Below, in pieces: positions 55,663 to 64,000 of a stretch of DNA of 64,000 bases. A program made the translations under genes and the position numbers. The notes under the pieces were generated by a model. It made no database searches. It had not been told where the DNA came from and was given only the letters and a program-made list of their open reading frames with translations. The stretch covers positions 124,001 through 188,000 of the forward strand of contig NZ_JAGSHT010000010.1 in NCBI RefSeq assembly GCF_019947135.1, given 5' to 3'. How positions within the stretch are numbered: position 1 is the first letter of the stretch; the number at the start of each line of letters is the position of its first letter. Origin of the DNA: Occultella gossypii. GTDB lineage: Bacteria; Actinomycetota; Actinomycetes; Actinomycetales; Beutenbergiaceae.

Positions 55663-56484
55663 ATGGTGGCCGCGAACCGTGCGTCTGGCCCCCTGATAGC
55701 CTGGAGGTACCCGATTCTCGTCTCGGTCGTGATGCCCGCGTACAACGCCGAGGCCACCGTCGGCGCCGCCATCGGATCCGTGCTCGCCCAGACCCACACC
55801 GACTGGGAACTGCTGGTCACCGACGACGGGTCGAGCGATGGCACTGGTGCGGTACTGGCCGAGGCCGCGGCCGCCGACGAGCGGATCCGCCCGGGCCGGA
55901 CCGCTGGGCGCGCCGGTGCCGCAGGAGCGCGCAACGAGGCGATCGGCCGCGCGACGGGCGACTACATCGCGTTCCTCGACGCCGACGACCTGTGGTTGCC
56001 CACCAAGCTGGAGCGGCAACTCGCGTTCGCGGAGGCCGGGGACGTGCCCCTCACCTTCAGCTCGTACTACAAGGTGGCCGCGGACTTCGACGACGACCCA
56101 GCGCGGTGGCGGCCCAACGGACGGATCGTCCGCGCCCGTGACCGGCTCGACTACCGGGCAATGTTGCAGCAGAACCACATCGGGTGCCTCACCGCCATGT
56201 ACGACCGGCGAACCCTCGGCACCAGGTACATGCCCGACCTGCGCAAACGGCAGGACTATGCCCTCTGGCTCTCGATCCTTCGCGACGGTGGCGAGGCCCG
56301 CGGGCTCGCGGAGCCACTCGCCCTCTACCGGGACGCCCGCGCCGACTCACTCTCGGCCAACAAGCTCTCCCTGGTGCGCTACAACTGGCAACTCTACCGG
56401 GACGTGGAGAAGCTCTCGCTACCCCGGTCGCTATGGGCCCTCGGCCAGACCACGGTGCGTTCGGTGCTCAAGGGCCGGATCTGA
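55663..56484 (+). CDS. Family 2 glycosyltransferase with uncertain start
   Basis: GT-A enzyme of about 260-273 residues: ILVSVVMPAYNAEATVGAAI at the first strand, WELLVTDDGSSDGT, GAAGARNEAIGRATGDYIAF and metal motif LDADDLWLP. ATG 55663 gives 273 residues with a poorly conserved N-terminal extension, and ATG 55606 gives more. The only good Shine-Dalgarno, GGAGG at 55703-55707, is 6 bases before an ATT at 55714, which would put the first codon exactly at the start of the catalytic fold; a TAGCCT -10-like element at 55697 confuses this. Convergent with the dehydrogenase gene. Confidence 0.85.
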   Translation: MVAANRASGPLIAWRYPILVSVVMPAYNAEATVGAAIGSVLAQTHTDWELLVTDDGSSDGTGAVLAEAAAADERIRPGRTAGRAGAAGARNEAIGRATGDYIAFLDADDLWLPTKLERQLAFAEAGDVPLTFSSYYKVAADFDDDPARWRPNGRIVRARDRLDYRAMLQQNHIGCLTAMYDRRTLGTRYMPDLRKRQDYALWLSILRDGGEARGLAEPLALYRDARADSLSANKLSLVRYNWQLYRDVEKLSLPRSLWALGQTTVRSVLKGRI

Positions 56485-56487
56485 CCG

Positions 56488-56525
56488 GTCGTCTCCCGGG
56501 AGGCCCAGCGGGTCCGGGAGACGAC
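56488..56525. terminator. Bidirectional terminator hairpin
   Basis: GTCGTCTCCCGG (56488-56499) pairs perfectly over 12 bases with CCGGGAGACGAC (56514-56525), between the glycosyltransferase and the converging dehydrogenase gene. Confidence 0.75.
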
Positions 56526-56532
56526 TCGACGA

Positions 56533-57825
56533 TCAGGACTTGCCGACGACGATCCGCTGCACATCGTCCCAGTTCGCGGGATCGGTCACGTTCCGGCCGT
56601 CCACGAGCGCCTGGATGCCGGGTAGATCAGAAGGGGTGAGCCCGGCGTACTCGGGGTGATCGGCCTGCACGATCGCGGCGTCCACCGCGCCGCCGAACTC
56701 GTAGGCGTCGAAGCCGTAGCCGGCCAGTTCCTCGGCCGTGTACATCGGGTCGTGCACGAGGACGGTGGCCCCGGCTTCGCGCAGCGCGGCGACGGTCGGG
56801 AACACGCCGGAGAACGCCGTTTCCTTGACCTTGCCGCGGTAGGAGGCGCCGAGCACCACGACGGTCTTTCCGGCCAGCCCACCGAGGGCACCGCCGGCCA
56901 GTCCCACCGTGTACGCGGGCATATCCATGTTCGCCTCGCGGGCCGCACGGACCACGGTAGCCTGCGGGTCCGTCCACAGGTACAGCCGCGGGTACACCGG
57001 GATGCAGTGTCCGCCGACGGCGATGCCCGGCCGGTGGATGTGGGAATACGGCTGGGAGTTCGACGCCTCGATGACCTGGTAGACGTCGATGCCGTTCTCG
57101 GCCGCGAACCGGCCGAACTGGTTCGCCAAGCCGATGTTGACGTCGCGGTACGTGGTCTCGGCGAGCTTCGCCATCTCGGCGGCCTCGGCGCTGCCCAGGT
57201 CCCAGACACCGTTGCCGCGCGGCAGATCCGGCCGATCGTCGAAGTCCAGAACCGCGCGGTAGAACTCGGTCGCCTTCTGTGCGCCCTCCTCGGAGAGCCC
57301 ACCGACCAACTTCGGGTACTTGCGGAGGTCCTCGAACACACGGCCGGTGAGGACACGCTCCGGGGAGAACACGAGGTGGAAGTCCTTGCCCTCGGTGAGA
57401 CCGCTGATCTCCTCGATCAGCGGCTTCCACCTGGTCCGCGTCGTGCCCACGGGCAACGTGGTCTCGTAGGAGACCAGCGTGCCGGGTGTGAGGTGCTCGG
57501 CCAGAGACCGGGTGGCGGAGTCCATCCAGCCGAAGTCAGGCTCCCAGGTCTCGTCGTTGACGAACAGCGGCACCACGATGACCACGGCGTCGCTCCCGGG
57601 CACGGCGTCGCCGTAGTCGGTAGTGGCCCGCAGTGTGCCGGCCGCGGTCGTCTCCGCGATCTTCCCGGCGAGGTGCGCCTCCCCAGGGAACGGCTCGGTG
57701 CCGGCGTTCACGAGGTCCACCACGTTCTGGTTGACATCGACCCCGACGACCTCGTGGCCCTTGCTGGCGAACTGCACTGCGAGGGGGAGTCCGATCTTGC
57801 CCAGCGCAACGACGGTGATCTTCAC
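56533..57825 (-). CDS. UDP-N-acetylhexosamine 6-dehydrogenase (WbpA/WecC type)
   Basis: 430 residues from the GTG at 57825, with GAGGA 5 bases upstream; an ATG at 57837 lacks a ribosome binding site. NAD-binding N terminus (VALGKIGLPLAVQFASKGHEVVGVD), ETTLPVGTTR, FSPERVLTGR, the catalytic Cys274 in GGHCIPVYP and the C-terminal UDP-binding domain with LGASYRGKVKETAFS. Two-fold oxidation of a UDP-N-acetylhexosamine to the uronic acid is expected. Divergent from the epimerase gene and close to the WbpB/E/D-like trio, which favours WbpA over WecC. Confidence 0.9.
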   Translation of the reverse strand: MKITVVALGKIGLPLAVQFASKGHEVVGVDVNQNVVDLVNAGTEPFPGEAHLAGKIAETTAAGTLRATTDYGDAVPGSDAVVIVVPLFVNDETWEPDFGWMDSATRSLAEHLTPGTLVSYETTLPVGTTRTRWKPLIEEISGLTEGKDFHLVFSPERVLTGRVFEDLRKYPKLVGGLSEEGAQKATEFYRAVLDFDDRPDLPRGNGVWDLGSAEAAEMAKLAETTYRDVNIGLANQFGRFAAENGIDVYQVIEASNSQPYSHIHRPGIAVGGHCIPVYPRLYLWTDPQATVVRAAREANMDMPAYTVGLAGGALGGLAGKTVVVLGASYRGKVKETAFSGVFPTVAALREAGATVLVHDPMYTAEELAGYGFDAYEFGGAVDAAIVQADHPEYAGLTPSDLPGIQALVDGRNVTDPANWDDVQRIVVGKS

Positions 57826-57925
57826 GTGTGTCCTCATCCGGTAGGGAAGGCGTCTGAATGCCCGGTGTATAGGCTACCGGTGCCGCCCGGAGTGGGCGCA
57901 TCCCCGCACGTGAGGTCACCATCAC

Positions 57926-58990
57926 ATGAAGGTTCTGTCCGTGGTCGGCGCACGACCCCAGTTCGTCAAGCTCGCCCCCATCGCGGAGGCATTCGCCGGT
58001 TCGAGCGACGAGCACGTCATCGTCCACACCGGGCAGCACTACGACGCTGCGATGTCGGACGTGTTTTTCGCCGATCTCGCGATCCCCGCCCCGGACGTGC
58101 ACCTGGGGGTCGGTTCGGGCAGCCACGGCGTGCAGACAGGCACAATGCTCTCCGCGATGGACGCCGTCCTGGACGAACACCGACCCGACTGGGTGCTCGT
58201 TTACGGAGACACGAACTCAACCATCGCCGGCGCACTGTCCGCCGTGAAGATGCACTTGCCGGTCGCCCACCTCGAGGCGGGCCTGCGCTCCTTCAACCGC
58301 GCCATGCCGGAGGAGCACAACCGGGTGCTCACCGACCACGCGGCGGATCTGTTGCTGGCGCCGACAGCGGTCGCCATGCGCCACCTCGCCGGCGAGGGCC
58401 TCGCCGCGCGTAGCGTGCTCGTCGGTGACGTGATGACCGACGTGTGCTTCCGGGTGCGCGACGCGGTCGCCAGCACTGCGCCCGACCTGCCCGACGGCGT
58501 CCGGGCCGGCGGATACGTCGTCTCCACGATCCACCGGGCGGAAAACACCGACGACCCCGATCGTCTGCGGGCGATCATCAGCGCCTTGGCCAACGCCGGC
58601 ACCCCGGTGCTGTTGCTCGCGCACCCCCGCCTCATCGCTCGCTGCGCCGAGTTCGGCATCGACCTCAAGGCGAGCGCGACACTCCATACCGCAGCGCCCC
58701 TTCCGTATCCGCAGATGGTCCAAGCCGTCACCCACAGCGTGGGGGTCATCACCGACTCCGGGGGGCTACAGAAGGAGGCCTTCCTCCTCGGCCGGCCATG
58801 CACGACACTGCGCACCGAGACCGAGTGGGTCGAGACCCTGACCGACGGTTGGAACGTGCTCCTGCCCGGACTTGAAGGGCTGGCCGACCTGGCCGCGCGG
58901 CCCGCGCCGTCGGCCGCACGGTCGTCCCCCTACGGCGACGGTCACGCGGCTTCCGCAGTTCTCGACGCCCTGCGGGCTGCCCACGTCTGA
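57926..58990 (+). CDS. wecB: UDP-N-acetylglucosamine 2-epimerase family enzyme (WecB/WbpI type)
   Basis: 354 residues from the ATG at 57926. GT-B-like fold with MKVLSVVGARPQFVKLAP, VHTGQHYDAAMSD, VYGDTNSTIAG, HLEAGLRSFNRAMPEEHNRV and the C-terminal DSGGLQKEAFLLGRPC. Hydrolysing members make ManNAc and non-hydrolysing ones UDP-ManNAc; the non-hydrolysing phrases fit here. WbpI, which epimerises UDP-diNAcGlcA, is the same family and cannot be told apart without alignment. A TAGGCT -10-like element lies at 57870-57875. Confidence 0.92.
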   Translation: MKVLSVVGARPQFVKLAPIAEAFAGSSDEHVIVHTGQHYDAAMSDVFFADLAIPAPDVHLGVGSGSHGVQTGTMLSAMDAVLDEHRPDWVLVYGDTNSTIAGALSAVKMHLPVAHLEAGLRSFNRAMPEEHNRVLTDHAADLLLAPTAVAMRHLAGEGLAARSVLVGDVMTDVCFRVRDAVASTAPDLPDGVRAGGYVVSTIHRAENTDDPDRLRAIISALANAGTPVLLLAHPRLIARCAEFGIDLKASATLHTAAPLPYPQMVQAVTHSVGVITDSGGLQKEAFLLGRPCTTLRTETEWVETLTDGWNVLLPGLEGLADLAARPAPSAARSSPYGDGHAASAVLDALRAAHV

Positions 58991-59002
58991 GCGAACACGC
59001 GA

Positions 59003-59034
59003 CGGCCCGGCCCTGCGTCAGCAGGACCGGGCCG
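59003..59034. terminator. Bidirectional terminator between convergent genes
   Basis: A 14-base arm (59003-59016) pairs with 59021-59034 with a single mismatch around the loop GTCA, between the epimerase and oxidoreductase genes. Confidence 0.75.
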
Positions 59035-59052
59035 CAGTCGTACTCTGGGTTC

Positions 59053-60045
59053 TCAGACCTCGATCTGGACAGTCTGCCCCGTCTTCGCCGACTCGATGGC
59101 CGCTTCGGCCACGGCGACGGTCGCGTAACCCTGTTGCATGGTGACGATATCCGCAGGCTTGCCAAGGACTGCGTCACGGAAAGCCTCGTGCTCGGTCTTG
59201 AGCGGCTCGGGCTTGCTGATCGCGAACCGCACCACATCTCCCTCGGAGACGCCGCGGAACTGGGCGACGTCGTCCCACTGGGTCTTGACGAGCCCGTTCG
59301 AGTAGAAGGTCAGGTCCGCCAGCAGTGTGTCCGCCAAGAACGTGCCCTTCTCCCCCGTCACGACCGTGAGCCGCTCCTTCATCGGGGAAAGCCAGTTGAC
59401 GAGGTGGTTCGTGACAATGCCTCCGGAGAGCATGCCGGTGATGGCCACGAGATCCTCGAACTCGCGCCCGCTCTTGAATGCGGTCCGCGCCGCGACCGAG
59501 GTGTAGGGCTGCTGCGCCACCCAGGCCGTCAGGTCGATGTCGTGGGTCCCTAGGTCCTTGACCACGCCGACGTCCGCGATCCGGGCGGGAAACGGTCCCT
59601 GACGCCGCGTCGCGATCTGGTAGACGTCACCGAGCTCGCCGGCCTCAAGTCGAGCCCGTAGCGACTGCAGCGCCGGGTTGTACCGCTCGATGTGCCCGAC
59701 GGCGCCCACGAGGCCCTTGCTCTCGAACGCCTCAGCGAGCGCGCGGGCCCCCTCGGTGTCCTTGGCGAGGGGCTTCTCGATGAGAGCGTGCACCCCGGCC
59801 TCGGCCAGCGCAAGCCCTGCCGCGGTATGGAACTGGGTTGGCACGGCCACCATCGCGTAGTCAACGCCCGCGGCGATCAGAGCATGGACGTCAGGAAGGA
59901 CCTCGAGGTCCCCGGCCACGCCATGGGGGTCGCCGCCCGGATCGGCGACGGCCACCAGATCAACGCCCTCCAGAGAGCGCAGGACGCGGGCGTGGTGACG
60001 GCCCATCATGCCGAGGCCGATGAGGCCGGCGCGCAGGTTCGCCAT
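59053..60045 (-). CDS. Gfo/Idh/MocA-family sugar oxidoreductase (WbpB/WlbA type)
   Basis: 330 residues from the ATG at 60045, coupled to the aminotransferase stop codon (TGATG); a GTG one codon earlier is possible. N-terminal Rossmann motif GLIGLGMMGRHHARVL, the catalytic EKPLAKDTEGA (Glu-Lys-Pro), HIERYNPA and the C-terminal beta-sheet domain with DLGTHDIDLTAW. In the WbpB/WlbA route the enzyme oxidises the C3 hydroxyl of UDP-GlcNAcA to the 3-keto sugar. Third gene of a three-gene coupled unit. Confidence 0.9.
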   Translation of the reverse strand: MANLRAGLIGLGMMGRHHARVLRSLEGVDLVAVADPGGDPHGVAGDLEVLPDVHALIAAGVDYAMVAVPTQFHTAAGLALAEAGVHALIEKPLAKDTEGARALAEAFESKGLVGAVGHIERYNPALQSLRARLEAGELGDVYQIATRRQGPFPARIADVGVVKDLGTHDIDLTAWVAQQPYTSVAARTAFKSGREFEDLVAITGMLSGGIVTNHLVNWLSPMKERLTVVTGEKGTFLADTLLADLTFYSNGLVKTQWDDVAQFRGVSEGDVVRFAISKPEPLKTEHEAFRDAVLGKPADIVTMQQGYATVAVAEAAIESAKTGQTVQIEV

Positions 60046-61145
60046 CACGCACCCGCCTTCGCGACCGCGTTGACGGCAGTGACGATGCGGTCCAGGTCTC
60101 CCTGCGAGAGGGAGGGGTGCACGGGCAGCGAGATGACCTCGCGCGCCGCCTTCTCCGTCTCCGGCAGGTCGAGGCCGGGTGCGTAGCCCTTGAGCGACTC
60201 GAGGCGGTGGTTCGGGATCGGGTAGTAGACGCCGCAGCCCACTGCGTGCTCCTCGCGCAGCGCGGTGGCGAACGCGTCCCGGTCACCTGAAACGCGAATC
60301 GTGTACTGGTGGTAGACGTGCGTGGCCCCCTCGGCGACGGCCGGGATGAGCACACCCTCGAGGTTCTCGTTCAAGAACGCGGCGTTGTCCTGGCGGGTCT
60401 TGGTCCAGCCCGCGATCTTGGTGAGTTGTACCCGGCCGATCGCGGCGTGGATGTCAGTCATCCGGGCGTTGAAGCCGATGAGCTCGTTCGCGTACTGCTT
60501 CTCCATGCCCTGGTTGCGCAGGAGACGCACGTTGCGTGCGATCTCGTCGGTGGCGCAGGAGACCATGCCACCCTCGCCGGAGGTCATGTTCTTCGTCGGG
60601 TACAGCGAGAACATCGCGAAGTCGCCGAAGGACCCGACCGGCGCCCCGCCCAGGGTCGCCCCATGCGCCTGGGCCGCGTCCTCGAAGAGTCGCAAGCCGT
60701 GCTCATCGGCGATGGCGCGCAGTTCGGCCATCGCGGCCGGGTGACCGTATAGGTGCACCGGCATGATGCCCTTGGTGCGCTCCGTGATCGACGCCCGGAC
60801 GCTCGCCGGGTCGAGATTGAAGTAGGTCCCTTCGATGTCCGCGAACACCGGGGTGGCGCCGGTCAGTGCCACGGAGTTGCCGGTGGCTGCGAACGTGAAC
60901 GAGGGCACGATGACCTCATCGCCCGGTCCGACACCGGCGGCGAGCAGCCCGAGGTGCAGGCCGGACGTGCCTGAGTTGACGGCCACGCTGGTGCGCCCGC
61001 CCACGAGCTGGGCGGCGAACTCCTGCTCGAACGCCGCAACCTCGGGCCCCTGCGCGATCATGCCGCTACGCAGCACGCGATCTACCGCGGCGCGCTCCTC
61101 GTCGCCGACGATCGGCTTCGCCGCTGGGATCATGGGTTGGTTCAC
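60045..61145 (-). CDS. DegT/DnrJ/EryC1/StrS sugar aminotransferase (WbpE/WlbC type)
   Basis: 366 residues from the GTG at 61145, with GGAGGA 6 bases upstream and GTGA overlap with the acetyltransferase stop. PLP enzyme: internal-aldimine Lys185 in SLYPTKNMTSGEGG, GTSGLHLGLLAAGVGPGDEVI, and EDAAQAHGA. Members with this context add the C3 amino group to a UDP-3-keto uronic acid. Followed by the oxidoreductase gene. Confidence 0.92.
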   Translation of the reverse strand: MNQPMIPAAKPIVGDEERAAVDRVLRSGMIAQGPEVAAFEQEFAAQLVGGRTSVAVNSGTSGLHLGLLAAGVGPGDEVIVPSFTFAATGNSVALTGATPVFADIEGTYFNLDPASVRASITERTKGIMPVHLYGHPAAMAELRAIADEHGLRLFEDAAQAHGATLGGAPVGSFGDFAMFSLYPTKNMTSGEGGMVSCATDEIARNVRLLRNQGMEKQYANELIGFNARMTDIHAAIGRVQLTKIAGWTKTRQDNAAFLNENLEGVLIPAVAEGATHVYHQYTIRVSGDRDAFATALREEHAVGCGVYYPIPNHRLESLKGYAPGLDLPETEKAAREVISLPVHPSLSQGDLDRIVTAVNAVAKAGA

Positions 61146-61756
61146 TTCGACTCCTCCGTGTGCTGACCGGCCAGCGTGAGCACGCCACCGGATTCGTGAT
61201 ACATCTCGCCAGTGGTCGGGCACCGCCACTGTCCGTCGCCGACGTCTTCCAGCGGCACACCCGCCCGGCCGACCCACTTGATCCGCCGCGCCGGAACGCC
61301 GGCGACAAGGGCGAAGTCCGGCACATCCTTGGTCACGACGGCACCCGCCGCCACGGTCGCCCAGCGGCCGACCGTCACAGGTGCTACGCAGACGGCGCGG
61401 GCACCGACCGAGGCGCCCTCGCGCAGCGTCACCCCGACGGCCTCCCAGTCGGCGCCGCTCTTGAGCGACCCGTCCGGGTTCACCGAACGCGGGAACGTGT
61501 CGTTCGTCAGGACCGCTGCCGGACCTACGAACACGCCAGCTTCCAGCACGGCCGGCTCGTACACCAGCGCGTAGTTCTGCACCTTGCAGTTATCGCCCAC
61601 CCGCACTCCGGTGCCGATGTAGGCGCCGCGCCCGACGACGCAGTTCTCACCCAGAACCGCGTGCTCGCGGACCTGGGCCAGGTGCCAGACGGATGACCCG
61701 TCACCGATGGTGGCGCGGTCATCAACGTCCGCGGTATCGACGATGCGCACGTTCAA
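61142..61756 (-). CDS. Left-handed beta-helix N-acetyltransferase (WbpD/WlbB type)
   Basis: 204 residues from a TTG at 61756, supported by GGAGGA 7 bases upstream. Hexapeptide-repeat acetyltransferase: IGDGSSVWHLAQVREHAVLG, GRGAYIGTGVRVGDNCKVQN and TVAAGAVVTKDVPDFALVAG. The C-terminal 40 residues add a metal-like GQWRCPTTGEMYHES. It would acetylate the C3 amine after the aminotransferase step. First gene of the coupled trio. Confidence 0.9.
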   Translation of the reverse strand: MNVRIVDTADVDDRATIGDGSSVWHLAQVREHAVLGENCVVGRGAYIGTGVRVGDNCKVQNYALVYEPAVLEAGVFVGPAAVLTNDTFPRSVNPDGSLKSGADWEAVGVTLREGASVGARAVCVAPVTVGRWATVAAGAVVTKDVPDFALVAGVPARRIKWVGRAGVPLEDVGDGQWRCPTTGEMYHESGGVLTLAGQHTEESK

Positions 61757-61825
61757 GGGTGAGTCCTCCGGTAGCAGAAAGAATGTGGCCGAGCCGCGTC
61801 AAGGGTACCGTCCACCCGCTGCCCG

Positions 61826-61846
61826 CCCGGGACCAAAGGTCCCGGG
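61826..61846 (-). terminator. Hairpin downstream of the O-acyltransferase gene
   Basis: CCCGGGACC pairs perfectly with GGTCCCGGG around an AAA loop, beyond the stop of the gene at 61884 on the minus strand and upstream of the acetyltransferase. Confidence 0.6.
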
Positions 61847-61883
61847 TGAGCAGGTGTGAGGGACGCCACGTCAGCGCCGCCGG

Positions 61884-63962
61884 TCACGCGCCGCCGGCGT
61901 CGAACTGTTCGGTGAGGTAGGGGATGAGTGCCACGGAGTACTCCGCCGACAGGTGGCTGTAGTCCCGGTAGACGATCAGGTCACCAATCACGGGATAGCA
62001 CGTCGTCTCATCGCAGAACCGATCAGACAGGTCGATCAGGTTGACTCCCGGCGGCGGCGCGCCCGCGGCCGCGGCCATGAGCGGGTCCGGCGGCAGCGAG
62101 ATCGCCCGGTCGGTCGCGCAGTCCAGCGGATCATCGGTCAGCGCGAGGCAATCGGGCACGTTCTCGCCCTGGGTCCGTGGGACAGCCGCGATCACATGGA
62201 CCTGGTGACCCTGCTCAACCCAGCCGGCCCAGACGGCGGCGAACCCGTCGACGGCCGGATCTGCCATTGGCGTTCCGGCAGGGGACTCGTACTCGTACGC
62301 CGAGGAGTACGCGGTCGTGACGATGTCCGTGATCTCCGGGTGCGCGGCCAGCTCCGCCGTGACCGCGGCAACCCATTCCTCACACAGAACTCGAGCCTCG
62401 TTCGTTTGCTCGCTGGGCAGTGTCCGGACAGCTTCGGAGGCGGGACAGCTCGTCTTGGTGTACGTGTGCACGCGCCAGTTCCGCTCCTGGCCGATGGTGT
62501 CCAGTGCCGTGAACCATTGGGTCGCATGCGAGTCTCCAACGATCGCGATGACCCGCTCTGGGTTCGGGTCCGTGCTCCCGATCGTGCAGGTGTCGATCGC
62601 GGCGGACGTCAGCCCTTGCTGGCATCCGCGGTAGGGCGGATCAGTGTTCTGCTGGGAGACCACTTCCGGCGCCGGCACCACAGGTCCCTCACCGATGACG
62701 GATGCGCACCCGCTGTCCGTCCCGATCGCGGCGGGACCGAAGCAGTCCGTACCCGACGCTTCCTGGAACTGGATCCTGGCCTGTTCCTCACGCACGGACA
62801 GCGACGAATTGATCCCGAGTCCCATGGCAACGACGACGACCATCCCAACCGCCGCGAACTGATAGGCATGCGACCTCGCCCCGGCCATCCAGCCAGTACC
62901 CCGGAACCGGTCCTCGACGAGCGTCTTCGTCCCCCACGCGAGCACGATCGTGACCGCCGCGATGACGACCTTCTGCCAGGCCACAAGAGTCGTCCCCGTG
63001 ACGTACGGTACGACGACGATGATCGGCCAGTGCCACAGGTAGACCGAGTAGGAGATGTCGCCGACGAACTCCATCGGGCGCCGTGACAACCACCGCCCGG
63101 CACTCCACCAATGCGGCGTGGCGCCGGCCAGCATCACGGCGGCAGCCCCGAGGGTCGGGACTCCCGCGAGCCACCCGGGAAACTGCGTGGCGCCGTCGTA
63201 GACGAAAGCGCTGAACACGATCGCGGCAAGTCCGACGAGACCGATCACGGGGGCCCACCGCCGCGGGAGCCGCAGCGGCAAGAGTGCCAACAATGCGCCG
63301 ATCACGAACTCCCAGACTCGTGTCGGCGTCACGAAGTAGGCCGCGGACTGGTCCTGCGACGTCTGCACCACCGACCAGACCAAGGAGGCGACCCCGACCG
63401 TCCCGAGCACCGTGGCGAGAACCCTGCGTGGCGATCCCGTCGCACTCGAGTGTCGGAGCACGCCGACCGTGAGCAGCACCAGCAACGGCCAGAACACGTA
63501 GAACTGCTCCTCGACGGACAGCGACCAGAAGTGCTGCGCGACGGTTGGCACGTTGCCCTGGGCCATGTAGTCGACTGCGTCCGAGGCCAGCACCCAGTTC
63601 TGTACGTAGAGCGCGCTGGCACCGATCTGTCTGGCGGTCTGGCCCCAGAGGGTCTCCGGCACCCACAGCACCGTCGCCAGCGCCGAGACGGCGAGGACGA
63701 GCAGAGAGGCGGGCAACAGCCGTCGGATCCGGCGGGCCCAAAAGTTGAGCAAGGAGAGCGTGCCGCTGCGCTCGACCTCACGATAGATGTGTGCGGTGAT
63801 CAGGAATCCGGATATGACGAAGAACACATCGACGCCGACGTATCCACCTGGCAGGCGCAGTGGCCAGAGGTGATAGGCGACGACGAGGCCCACCGCTACT
63901 GCGCGCAAACCCTGGATCTCAGGGCGGAACCCGCCTCGGCCTTTGGCTCGTTCCGCCTGCAC
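61884..63962 (-). CDS. OafA-type membrane O-acyltransferase with SGNH domain
   Basis: 692 residues from the GTG at 63962, with GGAGGA about 9 bases upstream. Residues 1-390 form the acyltransferase-3 domain with about ten membrane segments and the catalytic His31 in VVAYHLWPLRLPGGYVGVD; WARRIRRLLPAS marks the RxxR region. The C-terminal extracytoplasmic SGNH hydrolase-like domain contains IVGDSHATQW (block I) and DYSHLSAEYS (Asp and His). It transfers acetyl or another acyl group from the cytoplasm to an exported glycan. Lies directly beside the diacetamido-sugar genes. Confidence 0.92.
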   Translation of the reverse strand: MQAERAKGRGGFRPEIQGLRAVAVGLVVAYHLWPLRLPGGYVGVDVFFVISGFLITAHIYREVERSGTLSLLNFWARRIRRLLPASLLVLAVSALATVLWVPETLWGQTARQIGASALYVQNWVLASDAVDYMAQGNVPTVAQHFWSLSVEEQFYVFWPLLVLLTVGVLRHSSATGSPRRVLATVLGTVGVASLVWSVVQTSQDQSAAYFVTPTRVWEFVIGALLALLPLRLPRRWAPVIGLVGLAAIVFSAFVYDGATQFPGWLAGVPTLGAAAVMLAGATPHWWSAGRWLSRRPMEFVGDISYSVYLWHWPIIVVVPYVTGTTLVAWQKVVIAAVTIVLAWGTKTLVEDRFRGTGWMAGARSHAYQFAAVGMVVVVAMGLGINSSLSVREEQARIQFQEASGTDCFGPAAIGTDSGCASVIGEGPVVPAPEVVSQQNTDPPYRGCQQGLTSAAIDTCTIGSTDPNPERVIAIVGDSHATQWFTALDTIGQERNWRVHTYTKTSCPASEAVRTLPSEQTNEARVLCEEWVAAVTAELAAHPEITDIVTTAYSSAYEYESPAGTPMADPAVDGFAAVWAGWVEQGHQVHVIAAVPRTQGENVPDCLALTDDPLDCATDRAISLPPDPLMAAAAGAPPPGVNLIDLSDRFCDETTCYPVIGDLIVYRDYSHLSAEYSVALIPYLTEQFDAGGA

Positions 63963-64000
63963 GCCCAGCTGTCCTCCACGTTGTCGTATTCCTGGGCGAG

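Noticed and set aside
56533-58990. Simple WecB/WecC pair for ManNAcA only
   Set aside because: Not excluded, but the adjacent oxidoreductase, aminotransferase and acetyltransferase trio is best explained by the diacetamido uronic acid route, so it was reported as the alternative.

Overview
The window is chromosomal DNA of a high-GC Gram-positive bacterium (Actinomycetota). The gene set (MtrAB-LpqB, a WhiB2-type protein, DUF3499, DUF5719, TIGR03089 and RDD/SpoIIM proteins) and the frequent GTG/TTG starts and 4-base gene overlaps suggest a member of the Micrococcales, but the species cannot be named from sequence alone. No rRNA, tRNA, CRISPR array, insertion sequence or prophage was seen. Several blocks correspond to the Mycobacterium tuberculosis segment around Rv3244c-Rv3268 (lpqB, mtrB, mtrA, sahH, manA, manB, Rv3258c, Rv3259, whiB2, Rv3268), here spread out by inserted transport, catabolic and polysaccharide genes.

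1-9060: the cell-envelope two-component system mtrA-mtrB-lpqB (minus strand). Divergent to it is a five-gene coupled chain: a membrane protein with a low-complexity tail, DUF4129, DUF4350, a MoxR ATPase with a perfect GGTCAG x10 repeat, and DUF58. 9061-16266: a decayed gene, then an aldarate-catabolic cluster. It holds an L-talarate/galactarate dehydratase, a FadR-type GntR regulator, a CUT1 sugar ABC importer without its ATPase, and an alpha/beta hydrolase. Two promoters of this cluster carry the same 13-bp word inside or over their -35/-10 spacers. 16330-24931: SpoIIM and RDD proteins, NhaA, AhcY and a ProVWX glycine-betaine importer.

25054-41929: a surface-polysaccharide locus. It contains rmlA, rmlC, rmlB, several GT-A and membrane glycosyltransferases, a flippase-like protein, RgpF and WbsX proteins, and a Wzm/Wzt ABC exporter. 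The Wzt has a carbohydrate-binding C-terminal domain, and a sugar-methyltransferase/coiled-coil protein is coupled to it, which resembles a WbdD-type chain terminator. 41926-55549: two tandem CDF cation exporters, Trm112-like, manB, DUF3499, a degenerate zincin, DUF5719, a 1249-residue glycosyltransferase, whiB, TIGR03089, manA and a sugar epimerase. 55663-63962: a second sugar locus. It holds a nucleotide-sugar dehydrogenase, a UDP-GlcNAc 2-epimerase-type enzyme and a coupled acetyltransferase-aminotransferase-oxidoreductase trio matching the WbpA/B/E/D/I route to diacetamido uronic acids, followed by an OafA-type O-acyltransferase.

Taken together, the window is an envelope-building region: envelope stress and division control (MtrAB, WhiB2), sugar-nucleotide supply (ManA/ManB, RmlABC, Wbp-like), polymer assembly, capping and export, plus osmolyte and cation transport.
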